Of a stretch of 64,000 nt of DNA, positions 29,256 to 39,356 are shown piece by piece. Position 1 is the stretch's first letter. Each line of letters opens with the position of its first letter. Made by a program: the position numbers and the translations under genes. The stretch lies in contig CALMWC010000007.1 of the NCBI GenBank assembly GCA_937801655.1, positions 30,160 to 94,159 on the forward strand. Direction: 5' to 3'. The notes beneath the pieces are model-generated. The model was not told where the DNA came from and searched no databases. It saw nothing but the letters and a program-made list of their open reading frames with translations. This DNA comes from an uncultured Gammaproteobacteria bacterium. GTDB lineage: Bacteria; Pseudomonadota; Gammaproteobacteria; Steroidobacterales; UBA11654.

Positions 29256-29714
29256 TTGAATAATATTGTAGACAACATAATAAGGGAGCTTGAGTTTCAA
29301 GCTGGAATTGTATTAGGCTCATTTGGTTTGAATGCAGATCTTAAATCAATTCAGAATCTACTTAGCAAGGAATCTATTGATAAAGAGTTAAAAGATGCAT
29401 GTCATATAATATTTAGAACCCATTTTATCAGACAAGCTTTGATAAGAAATGATGCTGAAGACGCTTGTTATAACTTAATCATTCTTTGGGATCATTGCTC
29501 AACTGCAGAAGATACAACTTATAACTCTATTCTTGTTGATTCGATAGATAAGCTTTTAAAAGTTACTAATAAAAAAACCCAAACCGTTAAGAATAGGCAC
29601 TTAAGAGTGCTGGAGCTCAATAAAATGAATTGGTCTATCGATGCGATTTCAGCTGATACTGGTTATTCTAGGAGACAAATATCTAGAGTAATTAATGGCC
29701 ATACTAAAAATTAA
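29256..29714 (+). CDS. Hypothetical protein with C-terminal helix-turn-helix
   Basis: 152 residues that I do not recognise. The start is TTG. The N-terminal two thirds are predicted helical, with two Cys (DACHIIF, DACYNLI) and no enzymatic motif. The C-terminal segment MNWSIDAISADTGYSRRQISRVIN, of which the core is ISADTGYSRRQISRVING, reads as a helix-turn-helix like those of AraC/DeoR or transposase-type DNA binding. It converges on tRNA-Pro. It could be a small transcription regulator. Confidence 0.55.
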   Translation: MNNIVDNIIRELEFQAGIVLGSFGLNADLKSIQNLLSKESIDKELKDACHIIFRTHFIRQALIRNDAEDACYNLIILWDHCSTAEDTTYNSILVDSIDKLLKVTNKKTQTVKNRHLRVLELNKMNWSIDAISADTGYSRRQISRVINGHTKN

Positions 29715-29719
29715 ACTTA

Positions 29720-29796
29720 TGGTCGGGACGAGAGGATTTGAACCTCTGACCCCCTGACCCCCAGTCAGGTGCGCTACCAGGCTGCGCCACGCCCCG
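29720..29796 (-). tRNA. tRNA-Pro (GGG)
   Basis: A 77-base cloverleaf with encoded CCA. Acceptor CGGGGCG/CGTCCCG (one G-U), anticodon loop CTGGGGG giving anticodon GGG, T-arm AGAGG TTCAAAT CCTCT, discriminator A. It directly follows the merR gene, a conserved gammaproteobacterial position. Confidence 0.96.
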
Positions 29797-29803
29797 TGTA
29801 AAG

Positions 29804-30145
29804 TTAATCTAATATGTCTATTAAATTTTCTACTTCTGATTTGATAGCATCTAGTGTTGAAGATTGAGCTTCTTCATGATTCTCGTCATCACTGAGTTTT
29901 TGTTTTGCGCCTTTGATTGTGTAGCCATTACTGTAAAGAAGATCTTTAATTTGTCTAATCAGGATGACATCATGTCTTTGGTAATAGCGCCTATTGCCTC
30001 TTCTTTTTAGCGGCTTTAATTGTGAAAACTCCTGTTCCCAATAACGTAAAACATGAGCTTCAACTTCGCATAAGTCACTAGCTTCACTTATAGTAAAGTA
30101 CCTTTTTGTAGGAATTGAGGGAAGTTGAGGATTAATCTGAGGCAT
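29804..30145 (-). CDS. MerR family transcriptional regulator
   Basis: 113 residues. The N-terminal winged HTH reads [25 protein letters not shown], with core [13 protein letters not shown] (about 28-40), followed by [16 protein letters not shown]. The C-terminal part is short and acidic with no effector domain. It is the conserved small MerR-like gene found after ihfA in Pseudomonas and relatives. The start overlaps the ihfA end by 14 bases. Confidence 0.9.
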   Translation of the reverse strand: MPQINPQLPSIPTKRYFTISEASDLCEVEAHVLRYWEQEFSQLKPLKRRGNRRYYQRHDVILIRQIKDLLYSNGYTIKGAKQKLSDDENHEEAQSSTLDAIKSEVENLIDILD

Positions 30146-30431
30146 TAGATAGTGTTTTTACTGCCTCTTTTAATTTTTGCCCAGATTTAAATGTTACAAC
30201 TCTTCTTGCTGAGATCTCCACATCTTCTCCAGTTCTTGGATTTCTACCAGGTCTTGACGTTTTATCTTTTAATTGAAAATTTCCAAAGCCAGACAGCTTA
30301 ACTTCATGTCCTTCTTCTAGTAGCTTTTTAATGTTATCAAAAAGTGAGTCAACTAATTCTTTAGCCTCTCTTTTATTCAATCCTATTTTATCATTAAGAT
30401 CTTCTACTATGTCTGCTTTGGTGAGTGTCAT
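30132..30431 (-). CDS. ihfA: Integration host factor alpha subunit
   Basis: 99 residues with the full HU/IHF fold. [22 protein letters not shown] at the N-terminus and the DNA-bending arm [20 protein letters not shown] (core [10 protein letters not shown]) with the intercalating Pro. Overlaps pheT by four bases (ATGA), as in other Gammaproteobacteria. The beta subunit is encoded at 55.1 kb. Confidence 0.96.
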   Translation of the reverse strand: MTLTKADIVEDLNDKIGLNKREAKELVDSLFDNIKKLLEEGHEVKLSGFGNFQLKDKTSRPGRNPRTGEDVEISARRVVTFKSGQKLKEAVKTLSNASD

Positions 30432-32473
30432 TGTCTTATTATTATTTCAAAATTAGATTGTATATGTTTATTGATATTTATCATGAATTCGTCAATTTCT
30501 TCATCGGTTAGGGTGCGTGATTTTGCTTGAAAAATCAAGCCTAATGAAATACTTTTCTTTTCGGGTTTAATGGTTTTCCCATCATAAATATCAAAAATTA
30601 CTACATCTTTGAGTTCTTTAATATTCAGTGTATATATCGCTTTAACAACAGTATTAATTTCTATGTCTTCAGACATCAATATCGATGTATCTCTTCGAGA
30701 TGAAGGAAAATATTTTTGTTCTTTATATCCATAAGCAATTCTTTTACTCACAATAGAGTAATCAATCTCAAAAACTATAGGCTCACTATTAAGATTTAAA
30801 TCAAAAATAATTTCAGGACTGAGGCTGCCTATGTATCCTATGGTTTTATTTTTGAAAAGTATCTTTCCAGATTTTCCAGGATGAAGCATTTTATGATTGG
30901 ATTTTTTATAACTGATGTAGTTAGAAATCCCCAATGATTCAAATAGAATTTCCAGATGGCCTTTCATGTCGTAATAATCGACTAATTCAGATGAATAACC
31001 CCACTGTTCTTTATTTCTTGACCCATGTATTAAGCCAGATATTTTTTCATCTTCATTAATTTTATTTTTAGTTCCAGTAAATATCTTACCCACTTCAAAT
31101 AATCTTATATTTTTATGCTGCCTTTTAAGGTTATGCATAAGATTATTGATTAAGCCTGGTAGGAGTGAATTTCTCATTACTGACATTTCTATGGAAAGAG
31201 GATTTTGTAAATCCATAGATTGACCAATCTTATTTTGATTGAGGTCATTCATTATAGGACTGACAAAGCTGTAATTAATGACTTCTGAATAGCCTACTCC
31301 AGTGAGGATATTGCACAGGTTATTTTTATCTATTAGTCGACTTGATTCATTTATGAATTCACTGGGTTCATCTTCAATGCATTCTTTAATGTTGTTATAA
31401 CCATAGATTCTTGCTATTTCTTCAATCAGATCGCATTCGTCATTAATATCAAATCTGTAGGGAGGTGCTTTCACATTCCAACCCTGATAGCCAAACTCAT
31501 TTTCTTCAATATCCATTTTTAAGTTTTTCAGTATTGATAATATTTCTATGTTTGGAATTGTGATGCCTAATATTTTTTTAATCTTATTTTTTCTCAAATT
31601 AATTGTTTTATTTATCGGTATATATTCCTCAGATATTTTTGAACTAATTGGACCGTTTTCTCCACCAGCAATCTTATTGAGCAATATTGTAAACATATCA
31701 ATTGCTTCAATTTGAATCGTTGGGTCTACCCCTCTTTCAAATCTTAAACTCGCTTCACTATGAAGGTTTAACATTCTAGGGCAACCCATAATTGTCTTAG
31801 GGTTAAAATAGGCAGATTCTATAACTATACTTTTTGTTTGGTCTGTTATCGAAGAGCTTATACCTCCCATGATACCTGCAATACCAAGTGGTTTATTTTG
31901 ATCAGCTATGATTAGGAAATTATCATTCAGTGATTTAGAACTTCCATCCAATAGCTCAATTGATTCTTTGTTGTTAGCTTTTCTAACAACAATAGGAGAA
32001 TTGATACAATCTAAATCATAGGCATGTAATGGTTGTCCAATTGTAAGCATTACATAATTAGTGATATCAACAATAATATTTATTGATTTATAACCGGATT
32101 CTTCTAATTTTTGTCTTATAGCTTGGGGTGTTTTTGCATTAGAATTAATATTATTGATGATTCTTGTAGCAAAGACAGGGCAGTCTTCTGAGGAAGATAC
32201 ATTAATCTTTACGCTGCGATCATGATGCACTGCAGCAGATTGAAATTTATTTTTAGACTGTTTGATTAGATCCATAGCTAATAGCTCATTTGTTATGCCT
32301 CTAACACTAAAGCAATCAGCCCTATTCGGAGTGATATCAAATTTAATTATTTCATTACTCTTTTGATTGATTATTTCACACTCAACCCCTGACATTGTTA
32401 ATCGTTCCACAAGCTCACTGCTTGTAAACTTAGATTTACAATGCTCATTAATCCAGTTGGTTGATAATTTCAT
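30428..32473 (-). CDS. pheT: Phenylalanyl-tRNA synthetase beta subunit lacking the OB-fold insert
   Basis: 681 residues, about 114 fewer than the E. coli enzyme. The N-terminal [32 protein letters not shown] is followed within ten residues by [10 protein letters not shown] (about 46-55); in the standard protein some 110 residues of EMAP/OB-fold tRNA-binding domain lie between these. The B3/B4 editing domain (near 210-270), B5 and the C-terminal ferredoxin-like anticodon-binding domain (about 590-681) are present. It lies three bases after pheS. The reading frame is clean, so the lack looks like a real domain loss. Confidence 0.95.
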   Translation of the reverse strand: MKLSTNWINEHCKSKFTSSELVERLTMSGVECEIINQKSNEIIKFDITPNRADCFSVRGITNELLAMDLIKQSKNKFQSAAVHHDRSVKINVSSSEDCPVFATRIINNINSNAKTPQAIRQKLEESGYKSINIIVDITNYVMLTIGQPLHAYDLDCINSPIVVRKANNKESIELLDGSSKSLNDNFLIIADQNKPLGIAGIMGGISSSITDQTKSIVIESAYFNPKTIMGCPRMLNLHSEASLRFERGVDPTIQIEAIDMFTILLNKIAGGENGPISSKISEEYIPINKTINLRKNKIKKILGITIPNIEILSILKNLKMDIEENEFGYQGWNVKAPPYRFDINDECDLIEEIARIYGYNNIKECIEDEPSEFINESSRLIDKNNLCNILTGVGYSEVINYSFVSPIMNDLNQNKIGQSMDLQNPLSIEMSVMRNSLLPGLINNLMHNLKRQHKNIRLFEVGKIFTGTKNKINEDEKISGLIHGSRNKEQWGYSSELVDYYDMKGHLEILFESLGISNYISYKKSNHKMLHPGKSGKILFKNKTIGYIGSLSPEIIFDLNLNSEPIVFEIDYSIVSKRIAYGYKEQKYFPSSRRDTSILMSEDIEINTVVKAIYTLNIKELKDVVIFDIYDGKTIKPEKKSISLGLIFQAKSRTLTDEEIDEFMININKHIQSNFEIIIRQ

Positions 32474-32476
32474 AAT

Positions 32477-33463
32477 TTATTTAAATTGATTGAGAAAATG
32501 CAAATCATTATCATAAAAAAGTCGGATGTCTTTAATTTCATGTCTTAGCATCGCCAATCTCTCTACACCCATACCAAATGCATAGCCAGTGTATATTTCT
32601 GGATCTATTTTTAGGTTTTCTAAAACTTTTGGATGAACCATTCCACAACCAAGTATTTCAAGCCAACTTCCATCCTTGGAGAGAATATCAACCTCTGCAG
32701 AAGGTTCTGTAAAAGGGAAATAAGAAGGCCTAAACCTCAATTCCATATCTTTTTTATAGAACGTATTAATGAACTGATGAAGCATACCCTTTAAATGGGT
32801 AAAGTTGATATTTTTATCAATAACAAGTCCTTCAATTTGATGAAACATTGGTGTATGGGTTATATCAGAATCTCTTCTATAAACTTTCCCTGGAGCAATA
32901 ACCTTTATTGGAACACCATGTGTTTCCATGCTTCTAATTTGTATTGGGGAAGTATGAGTTCTTAGTAAGTAGTTTGTATTAAAATAAAAAGTATCATGCA
33001 TAGCTCTTGCAGGATGATTCTCTGGAATGTTTAAAGCAGTAAAATTATGATACTCATCTTCAATTTCAGGACCATCTTCAACTCTAAATCCAGAACTGTG
33101 AAAGATGCTTTCTATTTCACGAAGAATAGAAGATATTGGATGTATATTACCTCTGTTATTTTTACGGCCATTTAAAGTTACATCAATCGAAGACGATGCA
33201 ATTTTTTCTTGAATGCTAACATCTGCAAGCACTAGTTTTTTGGTCTCGATCAGTGATTGAACTTTTTCCTTTATACTATTAATTCTTTGACCAGCTTTCG
33301 GTCTTTCAGGTGGAGTGAGCTTACCCAATGATTTTAATTCTTTGGTTATTTTACCTTTTTTACCAAGATACTTTACACGGAGTAGTTCAAGTTCTTTTAG
33401 ATTAGAACACTCTGATATTTCTTGAATTGATTTTGAAGAAAGGTCTGACAAACTGTCTGACAT
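32477..33463 (-). CDS. pheS: Phenylalanyl-tRNA synthetase alpha subunit
   Basis: 328 residues, full length. The N-terminal coiled coil (about 1-90) is followed by class II motifs: HPISSILREIESIFHSSGF, GKVYRRDSDITHTPMFHQIEGLVID (core THTPMFHQIEG) and the motif 3 GMGVERLAMLRHEI near 310. It begins one base before the rplT stop region and precedes pheT. Confidence 0.97.
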   Translation of the reverse strand: MSDSLSDLSSKSIQEISECSNLKELELLRVKYLGKKGKITKELKSLGKLTPPERPKAGQRINSIKEKVQSLIETKKLVLADVSIQEKIASSSIDVTLNGRKNNRGNIHPISSILREIESIFHSSGFRVEDGPEIEDEYHNFTALNIPENHPARAMHDTFYFNTNYLLRTHTSPIQIRSMETHGVPIKVIAPGKVYRRDSDITHTPMFHQIEGLVIDKNINFTHLKGMLHQFINTFYKKDMELRFRPSYFPFTEPSAEVDILSKDGSWLEILGCGMVHPKVLENLKIDPEIYTGYAFGMGVERLAMLRHEIKDIRLFYDNDLHFLNQFK

Positions 33464-33464
33464 T

Positions 33465-33827
33465 TTATGAATTCTCTAATGCTGATTTAGCTTTCTCTGA
33501 CAGTACTTTAAACGCATCAAGATCATTGACTGCAAGGTCTGCTAGAATCTTTCTATCAATTTCTATATTGGCAGACTTTAAACCATTCATAAATTTACTA
33601 TAAGAAAGATCATGCATTCTTGCCGCTGCATTTATTCTTACAATCCATAGCGAACGAAATGTTCCTTTTTTCTTTTTTCTATCTCTATAAGCATACTGCC
33701 CTGCTTTAATTGCGGCTTGTTTTGCAACCTTAAATAATCTGCTTCTAGCTCCATATTGGCCTTTAGTCTTTTTTAAGACTTTCTTATGTTTTGCCTTAGA
33801 TGTAACGCCTCTTTTTACTCTTGCCAT
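33465..33827 (-). CDS. rplT: 50S ribosomal protein L20
   Basis: 120 residues, strongly basic N-terminus ([22 protein letters not shown], cut to its core [16 protein letters not shown]) with [22 protein letters not shown]. Follows rpmI by 17 bases in the canonical infC-rpmI-rplT order. In E. coli L20 represses this operon; no search for its RNA target was possible here. Confidence 0.98.
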   Translation of the reverse strand: MARVKRGVTSKAKHKKVLKKTKGQYGARSRLFKVAKQAAIKAGQYAYRDRKKKKGTFRSLWIVRINAAARMHDLSYSKFMNGLKSANIEIDRKILADLAVNDLDAFKVLSEKAKSALENS

Positions 33828-33844
33828 TTTTTTTCCTAGTTAGT

Positions 33845-34042
33845 TTAACTGTAAGGTAGAAGTTTCTTAATGCTCTTAACATCTCCATCAGAAATAATGG
33901 AAGAAGCCCTTAAGTGTCGTTTTCTCTTACTACTCTTTTTTGTTAAAATATGATTCTTATTAGCTGAACTTCTTTTAAATTTTCCCGTGCTGGTTTTTTT
34001 GAACCTTTTAGCAGCACCTCGATTTGTTTTTAATTTTGGCAT
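33845..34042 (-). CDS. rpmI: 50S ribosomal protein L35
   Basis: 65 residues, highly basic: [19 protein letters not shown] at the N-terminus and the conserved [14 protein letters not shown] in the middle. Lies between infC and rplT. Confidence 0.98.
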   Translation of the reverse strand: MPKLKTNRGAAKRFKKTSTGKFKRSSANKNHILTKKSSKRKRHLRASSIISDGDVKSIKKLLPYS

Positions 34043-34056
34043 AATTTAACCTTTAA

Positions 34057-34569
34057 TTATTTTGGAGCCACAACCATTATTAGTTGTCTTCCTTCAAATT
34101 CAGCTTCCTGTTCAACAGTGGCAATTTCTTCTATATCAGTCAGTACCCTTTTGAGAAGATCTTGTCCTAATTCTACATGTCTCATCTCTCTTCCTCTATA
34201 CCTCAGTGAAACTTTAACCTTATTACCTTGTTCTAAAAAATTGGTAATTTTATCAACTTTAACATTGTAGTCACCCACTTCAATCAGTGGTCTAAATTTA
34301 ATTTCTTTAACTTGTATTGTTTTTTGTTTCTTTTTAGATCCTTGCGTTTTCTTTTTTTGCTCAAATAAGAATTTACCATAATCTAAAAATCTACAAACAG
34401 GCGGCTCTGTATTTGGTGAAACTTCTACAACATCCATTCCTTTTGTTTTCGCTAACTCTATTGCATCCTCTATAGCAAAGATCCCCAATTGTGTTCCATC
34501 TTCATCTATAAGCCTTATTTCTGAGGACTTGATTTGTTCATTTTTTCTTATCTTTTTTCTAGCAGCGAT
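34057..34569 (-). CDS. infC: Translation initiation factor IF-3, ATC start
   Basis: 170 residues if begun at ATC (34569-34567). The first ATG/GTG/TTG in frame is TTG at 34488, which would drop the conserved NEQIKSSEIRLIDEDGTQLG segment, so the real start lies upstream. The frame is closed by the thrS stop (34579), leaving ATC (preceded by AGGGGA, five-base spacing) or ATA further in as initiators. An AUU-class start is the known hallmark of infC and underlies IF3 autoregulation in E. coli. Further motifs: EPPVCRFLDYGKF and IQVKEIKFRP. Confidence 0.9.
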   Translation of the reverse strand: MAARKKIRKNEQIKSSEIRLIDEDGTQLGIFAIEDAIELAKTKGMDVVEVSPNTEPPVCRFLDYGKFLFEQKKKTQGSKKKQKTIQVKEIKFRPLIEVGDYNVKVDKITNFLEQGNKVKVSLRYRGREMRHVELGQDLLKRVLTDIEEIATVEQEAEFEGRQLIMVVAPK

Positions 34570-34578
34570 ATCTTTCCC

Positions 34579-36495
34579 CTACATTTTTAATTCTTGTCTT
34601 AAAATTCCTAAAAATTTGTCTAAATCCATTTTACCAAGATCTTTACCATTTTGGCTTCTCACACTTAAAATATTATTCTCCACTTCTTTGTCACCAACGA
34701 TTACAAGGTAAGGAACCTTTTTTAATGTGTGATCGCGAATTTTAGAACCTATTTTTTCGTTTCTCAAGTCTAATTCGACTCTAAAACCTTCTTTTTTTAG
34801 ATTATCGTGAATAAATTCACCATATTCTGCCTGAGAATCACCAATTGAAAGGATACTGACTTGATTTGGTGCCAACCATAATGGAAATTTTCCTTCAAAA
34901 TGTTCTATTAAAATACCAAAAAATCTTTCTATTGATCCTAATAGCGCACGATGAATCATAATTGGATGATGTTTTTGACCATCGCTGCCTATGTAATTCA
35001 TATCAAATCGCTCTGGGAGGTTGAAATCTAACTGTATTGTTGAGCATTGCCATAGGCGTCCTATAGCATCTTTTATCTTAATGTCTATTTTTGGCCCATA
35101 AAAGGCACCACCTCCATCATCAAGCTTGTATTCTAGATTTTTACCTTTTAATGCATTCTCCAGTGCCGAAGTTGCTTTTTCCCAAATTGAATTACTTCCA
35201 ACAGATTTCTCAGGCCTTGTTGCTAGATGTATCTCATATTCTTTGAAGGTAAATGCATTAAGCATGTCTATGGTTAAATTAAGAATACTGGTGATTTCAT
35301 TCTCAATCTGATCTTCCATACAAAATACATGTGCATCATCTTGTGTAAAGCCTCTAACTCTCATAAGACCATGAAGTGCTCCTGTCATTTCATGTCGATA
35401 AACCGTTCCTAATTCAGCATATCTAATTGGCAGTTCTCTGTATGATTTCAGTGAGTTTTTGTAGATTAGGATATGAAATGGGCAATTCATTGGTTTCAAT
35501 TGATAGAACTGATTTTCATCTTCAATTGCCTTAAACATAGATTCCTGATAAAAATCAGCATGACCTGAAGTTTCCCATAAACTGTCTAGTGCTATGTGTG
35601 GTGAATAAAGTAACTCGTAATCTGCATCTTTATGTTTAGCTTTCCAAAAATCTTCAATAATGTTTCTAATTCTTGATCCATTGGGATGCCAAAATACCAG
35701 GCCTCCACCGGCTTCTTCCTGAATGCTAAATAGGTCTAGTTCTTTACCAATTTTTCTGTGATCTCTTTTTTCTGCTTCTACTAAGTGATCTAGATACTTA
35801 TCTAGTTCTTTCTTGTTTCGCCATGCAGTACCATAGACTCTAGTTAGCATCTCATTTTGTGAATCACCCTTCCAATAAGCTCCAGATACTTTGGTTAACT
35901 TGTAAGACCCTATAAAACCTAAATCTGGTAAATGAGGACCCACACATAGATCTATAAAAGTGCTATCTTGATTGGTGTATATCTGAAAGTTTTTTTCTTG
36001 ATCACTGTCTTCAATTATTTTAACTTTGTAGTCTTCATTAAGATTTTTAAAAGAATTAATTGCATCCGCTCTATCATGGAGTGTCTTTTTGATAGTTGAT
36101 TTTTCTTTTATGATGAGACGCATCTCTTTTTCAATTGATTCTAAATCTTCTGAAGAAATAGATTCATCTGAGAGAACATCATAGTAAAAGCCATCATCAA
36201 TTGTTGGTCCTATAGCAAGTTTACAATTTGGGTATAAAGTTTTTATTGCAGATGCAAGAACTTGGGCTGTAAGCGTATGCCTCATGATTTCCAAGCCTTC
36301 ATCAGAGTCTATCGTGATAATTGATACATTAGTGCTGTCTGCAAGGAGGTCACTTAAATCTTTTTGTACACCATCAATCGTAACAGCTATTGCACTTTTA
36401 GCTAACCCAGGTCCAATTGATTTAGCTAAATCATAACCGTTTGAACCATCGGGTAGTTCTTTTTCTGATCCGTCAGGTAATGTAATAGATAACAT
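34579..36495 (-). CDS. thrS: Threonyl-tRNA synthetase with altered editing site
   Basis: 638 residues: TGS domain (1-60), editing domain (about 62-225), class II catalytic core (motif 2 YRHEMTGALHGLMRVRGFTQDDAH region; motif 3 near 520) and the C-terminal anticodon-binding domain (about 540-638). In the editing domain RHTLTAQVLASAIK (72-85) keeps His73 but has Gln78 in the place of the second histidine of the RHxxAH pattern and one extra residue; the later CVGPH is intact. It starts two bases after fdsA and leads the infC-rpmI-rplT-pheST block. Confidence 0.96.
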   Translation of the reverse strand: MLSITLPDGSEKELPDGSNGYDLAKSIGPGLAKSAIAVTIDGVQKDLSDLLADSTNVSIITIDSDEGLEIMRHTLTAQVLASAIKTLYPNCKLAIGPTIDDGFYYDVLSDESISSEDLESIEKEMRLIIKEKSTIKKTLHDRADAINSFKNLNEDYKVKIIEDSDQEKNFQIYTNQDSTFIDLCVGPHLPDLGFIGSYKLTKVSGAYWKGDSQNEMLTRVYGTAWRNKKELDKYLDHLVEAEKRDHRKIGKELDLFSIQEEAGGGLVFWHPNGSRIRNIIEDFWKAKHKDADYELLYSPHIALDSLWETSGHADFYQESMFKAIEDENQFYQLKPMNCPFHILIYKNSLKSYRELPIRYAELGTVYRHEMTGALHGLMRVRGFTQDDAHVFCMEDQIENEITSILNLTIDMLNAFTFKEYEIHLATRPEKSVGSNSIWEKATSALENALKGKNLEYKLDDGGGAFYGPKIDIKIKDAIGRLWQCSTIQLDFNLPERFDMNYIGSDGQKHHPIMIHRALLGSIERFFGILIEHFEGKFPLWLAPNQVSILSIGDSQAEYGEFIHDNLKKEGFRVELDLRNEKIGSKIRDHTLKKVPYLVIVGDKEVENNILSVRSQNGKDLGKMDLDKFLGILRQELKM

Positions 36496-36497
36496 GC

Positions 36498-39356
36498 TTA
36501 AGTGTTTATAATTTCTCTAATTTGATTTTTTTCATTTACTCTGTTCTTTTGCCACTTAGATCGATGATCTGCAGGTTCAATTTCTACCGCTGTCACTTTG
36601 TACTCAGGACAATTAGTAGCCCAATCACTGTTTTCTGTTGTTACAACATTCGCTCCAGTTTCTGGGTTATGAAATGTAGTATACACAACACCAGCAGGTA
36701 TTTTTTCAGTAACAATTGCTTTCAATGTAGTTTCACCTTTCCTACTTCTGAGCAATACTAAGGAACCATCTTTGATGCCTCTAGTCGAAGCATCCGCTGG
36801 ATGTATCTCCAAAACATCTTCATTTGACCATAGATTATTATGTGTCCTTCTGGTTTGTGTGCCAACATTATATTGGACAAGGTTTCTGCCAGTTGTTAGC
36901 AGTAAAGGAAATTTACGATTAGCAGTTTCAGTAGTTGGAACATAATCTGTGATCATAAATTGCCCTTTCCCTCGAACAAATTCATCCACATGCATTATTG
37001 GTGTTCCTAAAGGTGCTGCCTCATTACAAGGCCATTGAATACTTCCTACCTCATCTAGTTTCTTGAAGGACACGCCAGTAAAGGTGGGTGTTAGTTCAGC
37101 TACTTCATTTAAAATTTCTTCAGATGAATTGAAAGACATTTCATAGCCCATAGCAGTTGCTAATTCTTGTGTTATTTCCCATTCATGTTTACCCGTGAGT
37201 GGCTTCATCACAGGCCTGACTCTATTGATCCTTCTTTCAGCATTAGTGAATGTCCCATCTTTTTCGAGAAATGAAGTCGCTGGTAAGAAGACATGAGCAA
37301 AATTTGCTGTCTCGGTCAAAAATAAATCTTGTATGACCACACATTCCATAGACCGGAAGGCTTCTTCAATATGTTGTGTGTTGGGTTCGGACTGAACAAA
37401 ATCTTCGCCTTGAATGTATATGCCTTTAAATTTACCACCAACAGCTGCATCGAACATGTTTACAGATCTTAATCCTGGTTCTTTTTGTATTGTTACATTC
37501 CATTTCTTTTCAAAAGTAGCTCTTGCTTTGTCATCACTAATTGGGCGATAACCAGGTAGTTCATGAGGAAAGGATCCCATATCACATGAACCTTGAACAT
37601 TGTTTTGGCCTCTTAGAGGATTCACTCCTGCTCCGATATAACCCACATTGCCTGTAGCCATAGCCAAATTTGCCATACCCATTACCATAGTAGATCCTTG
37701 TGAATGTTCGGTAACACCAAGACCATAATAGATAGCACTTCTTTCCCCTGAAGCATAGAGGCGAGCAGCTTTTCTAATAATATCAGCACTAACACCAGTA
37801 GGTTTCTCTGCAGCTTCAGGTGAATTTGAATCATCTTTTATGAATTCAATCCAATCATTAAATGCCGCTTCTTCACATCTGTTCTTGATGTAGTCATGAT
37901 CAATTAAGTTTTCATGAACCGCGACATGAGAGAAGGCATTTATAAGCGGAACATTGGAACCTGGAAGTATAGGAAGATGAAAATCGGCTTTTATATGTGG
38001 CGATTCCACTATGTCTGTTTTTCTTGGATCAACAACAATTAACTTGGCACCTTGCCTTATTCTTTTTTTCATTTGCGATGCAAAAACAGGATGGCCTACG
38101 GTTGGATTTGCTCCAATAATAACAATTACATCTGCACTTTGAACACTGTCAAAATGTTGAGTTCCAGCGGATGTACCAAATGTTTGCTTTAAGCCATAGC
38201 CTGTTGGTGAATGACAGACCCTCGCACATGTATCAACATTATTATTTTCAAATGTAGTCCTGATCAGTTTTTGAACAATATAGGCCTCTTCATTAGTGGT
38301 TCTAGCCGAGGTGATACCACCAATAGAATTGGTGCCATAATCATTTTGAATATCTTTGAAACGTTTCGCAGTATATTGAATAGCCTCATCCCACTCGACC
38401 TCTCTCCATTGATCCTTAATACTTTCCCTTATCATCGGCTTAATAATCCGATCTTGATGTTTTGCATAACCCCAGGCAAACCTTCCTTTGATGCAACTGT
38501 GTCCTTTGTTTGCCTTACCGTCTTTATAAGGAACCATTCTTACAACATCATTATTTTTTATTTCAGCTTTAAAGGAACAACCAACACCGCAATAGGCGCA
38601 AGTTGTTAATACGGTTTTATCCGGTACGCCTTTCTCTACTACAGATTTTTCTATTAAACTTCCCGTGGGGCAAGCTTGAACACATGCTCCACATGAAACG
38701 CATTCTGATTCAAAAAAGTTATCAGAAATACCTGGTTTAATTTTAGATTCAAAACCTCTTTCATCCAAAGACAATGCAAAAGTACCTTGAACTTCATTGC
38801 ATGCTCTGACACAACGAGAACAGACAATGCATTTTTCAGGATCAAAATTAAAATAGGGGTTTGAAGAATCAATATCAATTCCTAAATGATTACAACTATT
38901 ATCATCGGAGTATTTTGATGGCTCTAGTTGATTGTTTTGTAATAGTTGATGATCATCGGCTTGTGTTTGTAGGTCACAGTCACCGTCTGATGAGCAAGTA
39001 TTACAATCCAATGGGTGGTCTGAAGTATACATCTCTAGTAAATCTTTTCTTAGGGCATCCAAATGATTATTTTTCGTTATTACTTTCATTCCATTATCCA
39101 GTGGAGAAGTACAGGCAGAGGGGTAACCAAAACCTTTTCTACCTTCAAAATCTATAATGCACAGCCTGCATGAGCCAAAGGCATCAAGATTATCTGATGC
39201 ACATAAGCTGGGTACATCAATGCCAATAGTAGACGCGGCTCTCATGATCGATGTTCCTTCGGGCACCGTTACCTCAATACCATCTATGAAGCCAGTCACA
39301 TTGTTTTTAGATTCTACTTTTGGTGTACCGTAGTTTTTTTCTTTTAGTAAAGTCAT
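36498..39356 (-). CDS. fdsA: NAD-dependent formate dehydrogenase, catalytic alpha subunit
   Basis: 952 residues. N-terminal [2Fe-2S] domain (CASDNLDAFGSCRLC near 52-66), a NuoG-like His/Cys motif (DHPLDCNTCSSDGDC near 113), two [4Fe-4S] sets (CIVCSRCVRAC; CVSCGACVQAC), the proximal cluster CAYCGVGC near 254, then the bis-MGD molybdenum domain with a Cys active site in ARVCHSPTGYGL (near 382, Cys rather than Sec) and the C-terminal MopB-type domain. It oxidises formate to CO2 in the cytoplasm with FdsB and FdsG. It overlaps fdsB by four bases. No fdhD (fdsC) or fdsD is adjacent. Confidence 0.95.
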   Translation of the reverse strand: MTLLKEKNYGTPKVESKNNVTGFIDGIEVTVPEGTSIMRAASTIGIDVPSLCASDNLDAFGSCRLCIIDFEGRKGFGYPSACTSPLDNGMKVITKNNHLDALRKDLLEMYTSDHPLDCNTCSSDGDCDLQTQADDHQLLQNNQLEPSKYSDDNSCNHLGIDIDSSNPYFNFDPEKCIVCSRCVRACNEVQGTFALSLDERGFESKIKPGISDNFFESECVSCGACVQACPTGSLIEKSVVEKGVPDKTVLTTCAYCGVGCSFKAEIKNNDVVRMVPYKDGKANKGHSCIKGRFAWGYAKHQDRIIKPMIRESIKDQWREVEWDEAIQYTAKRFKDIQNDYGTNSIGGITSARTTNEEAYIVQKLIRTTFENNNVDTCARVCHSPTGYGLKQTFGTSAGTQHFDSVQSADVIVIIGANPTVGHPVFASQMKKRIRQGAKLIVVDPRKTDIVESPHIKADFHLPILPGSNVPLINAFSHVAVHENLIDHDYIKNRCEEAAFNDWIEFIKDDSNSPEAAEKPTGVSADIIRKAARLYASGERSAIYYGLGVTEHSQGSTMVMGMANLAMATGNVGYIGAGVNPLRGQNNVQGSCDMGSFPHELPGYRPISDDKARATFEKKWNVTIQKEPGLRSVNMFDAAVGGKFKGIYIQGEDFVQSEPNTQHIEEAFRSMECVVIQDLFLTETANFAHVFLPATSFLEKDGTFTNAERRINRVRPVMKPLTGKHEWEITQELATAMGYEMSFNSSEEILNEVAELTPTFTGVSFKKLDEVGSIQWPCNEAAPLGTPIMHVDEFVRGKGQFMITDYVPTTETANRKFPLLLTTGRNLVQYNVGTQTRRTHNNLWSNEDVLEIHPADASTRGIKDGSLVLLRSRKGETTLKAIVTEKIPAGVVYTTFHNPETGANVVTTENSDWATNCPEYKVTAVEIEPADHRSKWQKNRVNEKNQIREIINT

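Noticed and set aside
29720..29796. tRNA-Pro as an integration (attachment) site
   Set aside because: No integrase gene or direct repeat of the tRNA end is seen nearby; the flanking genes are in conserved core order.
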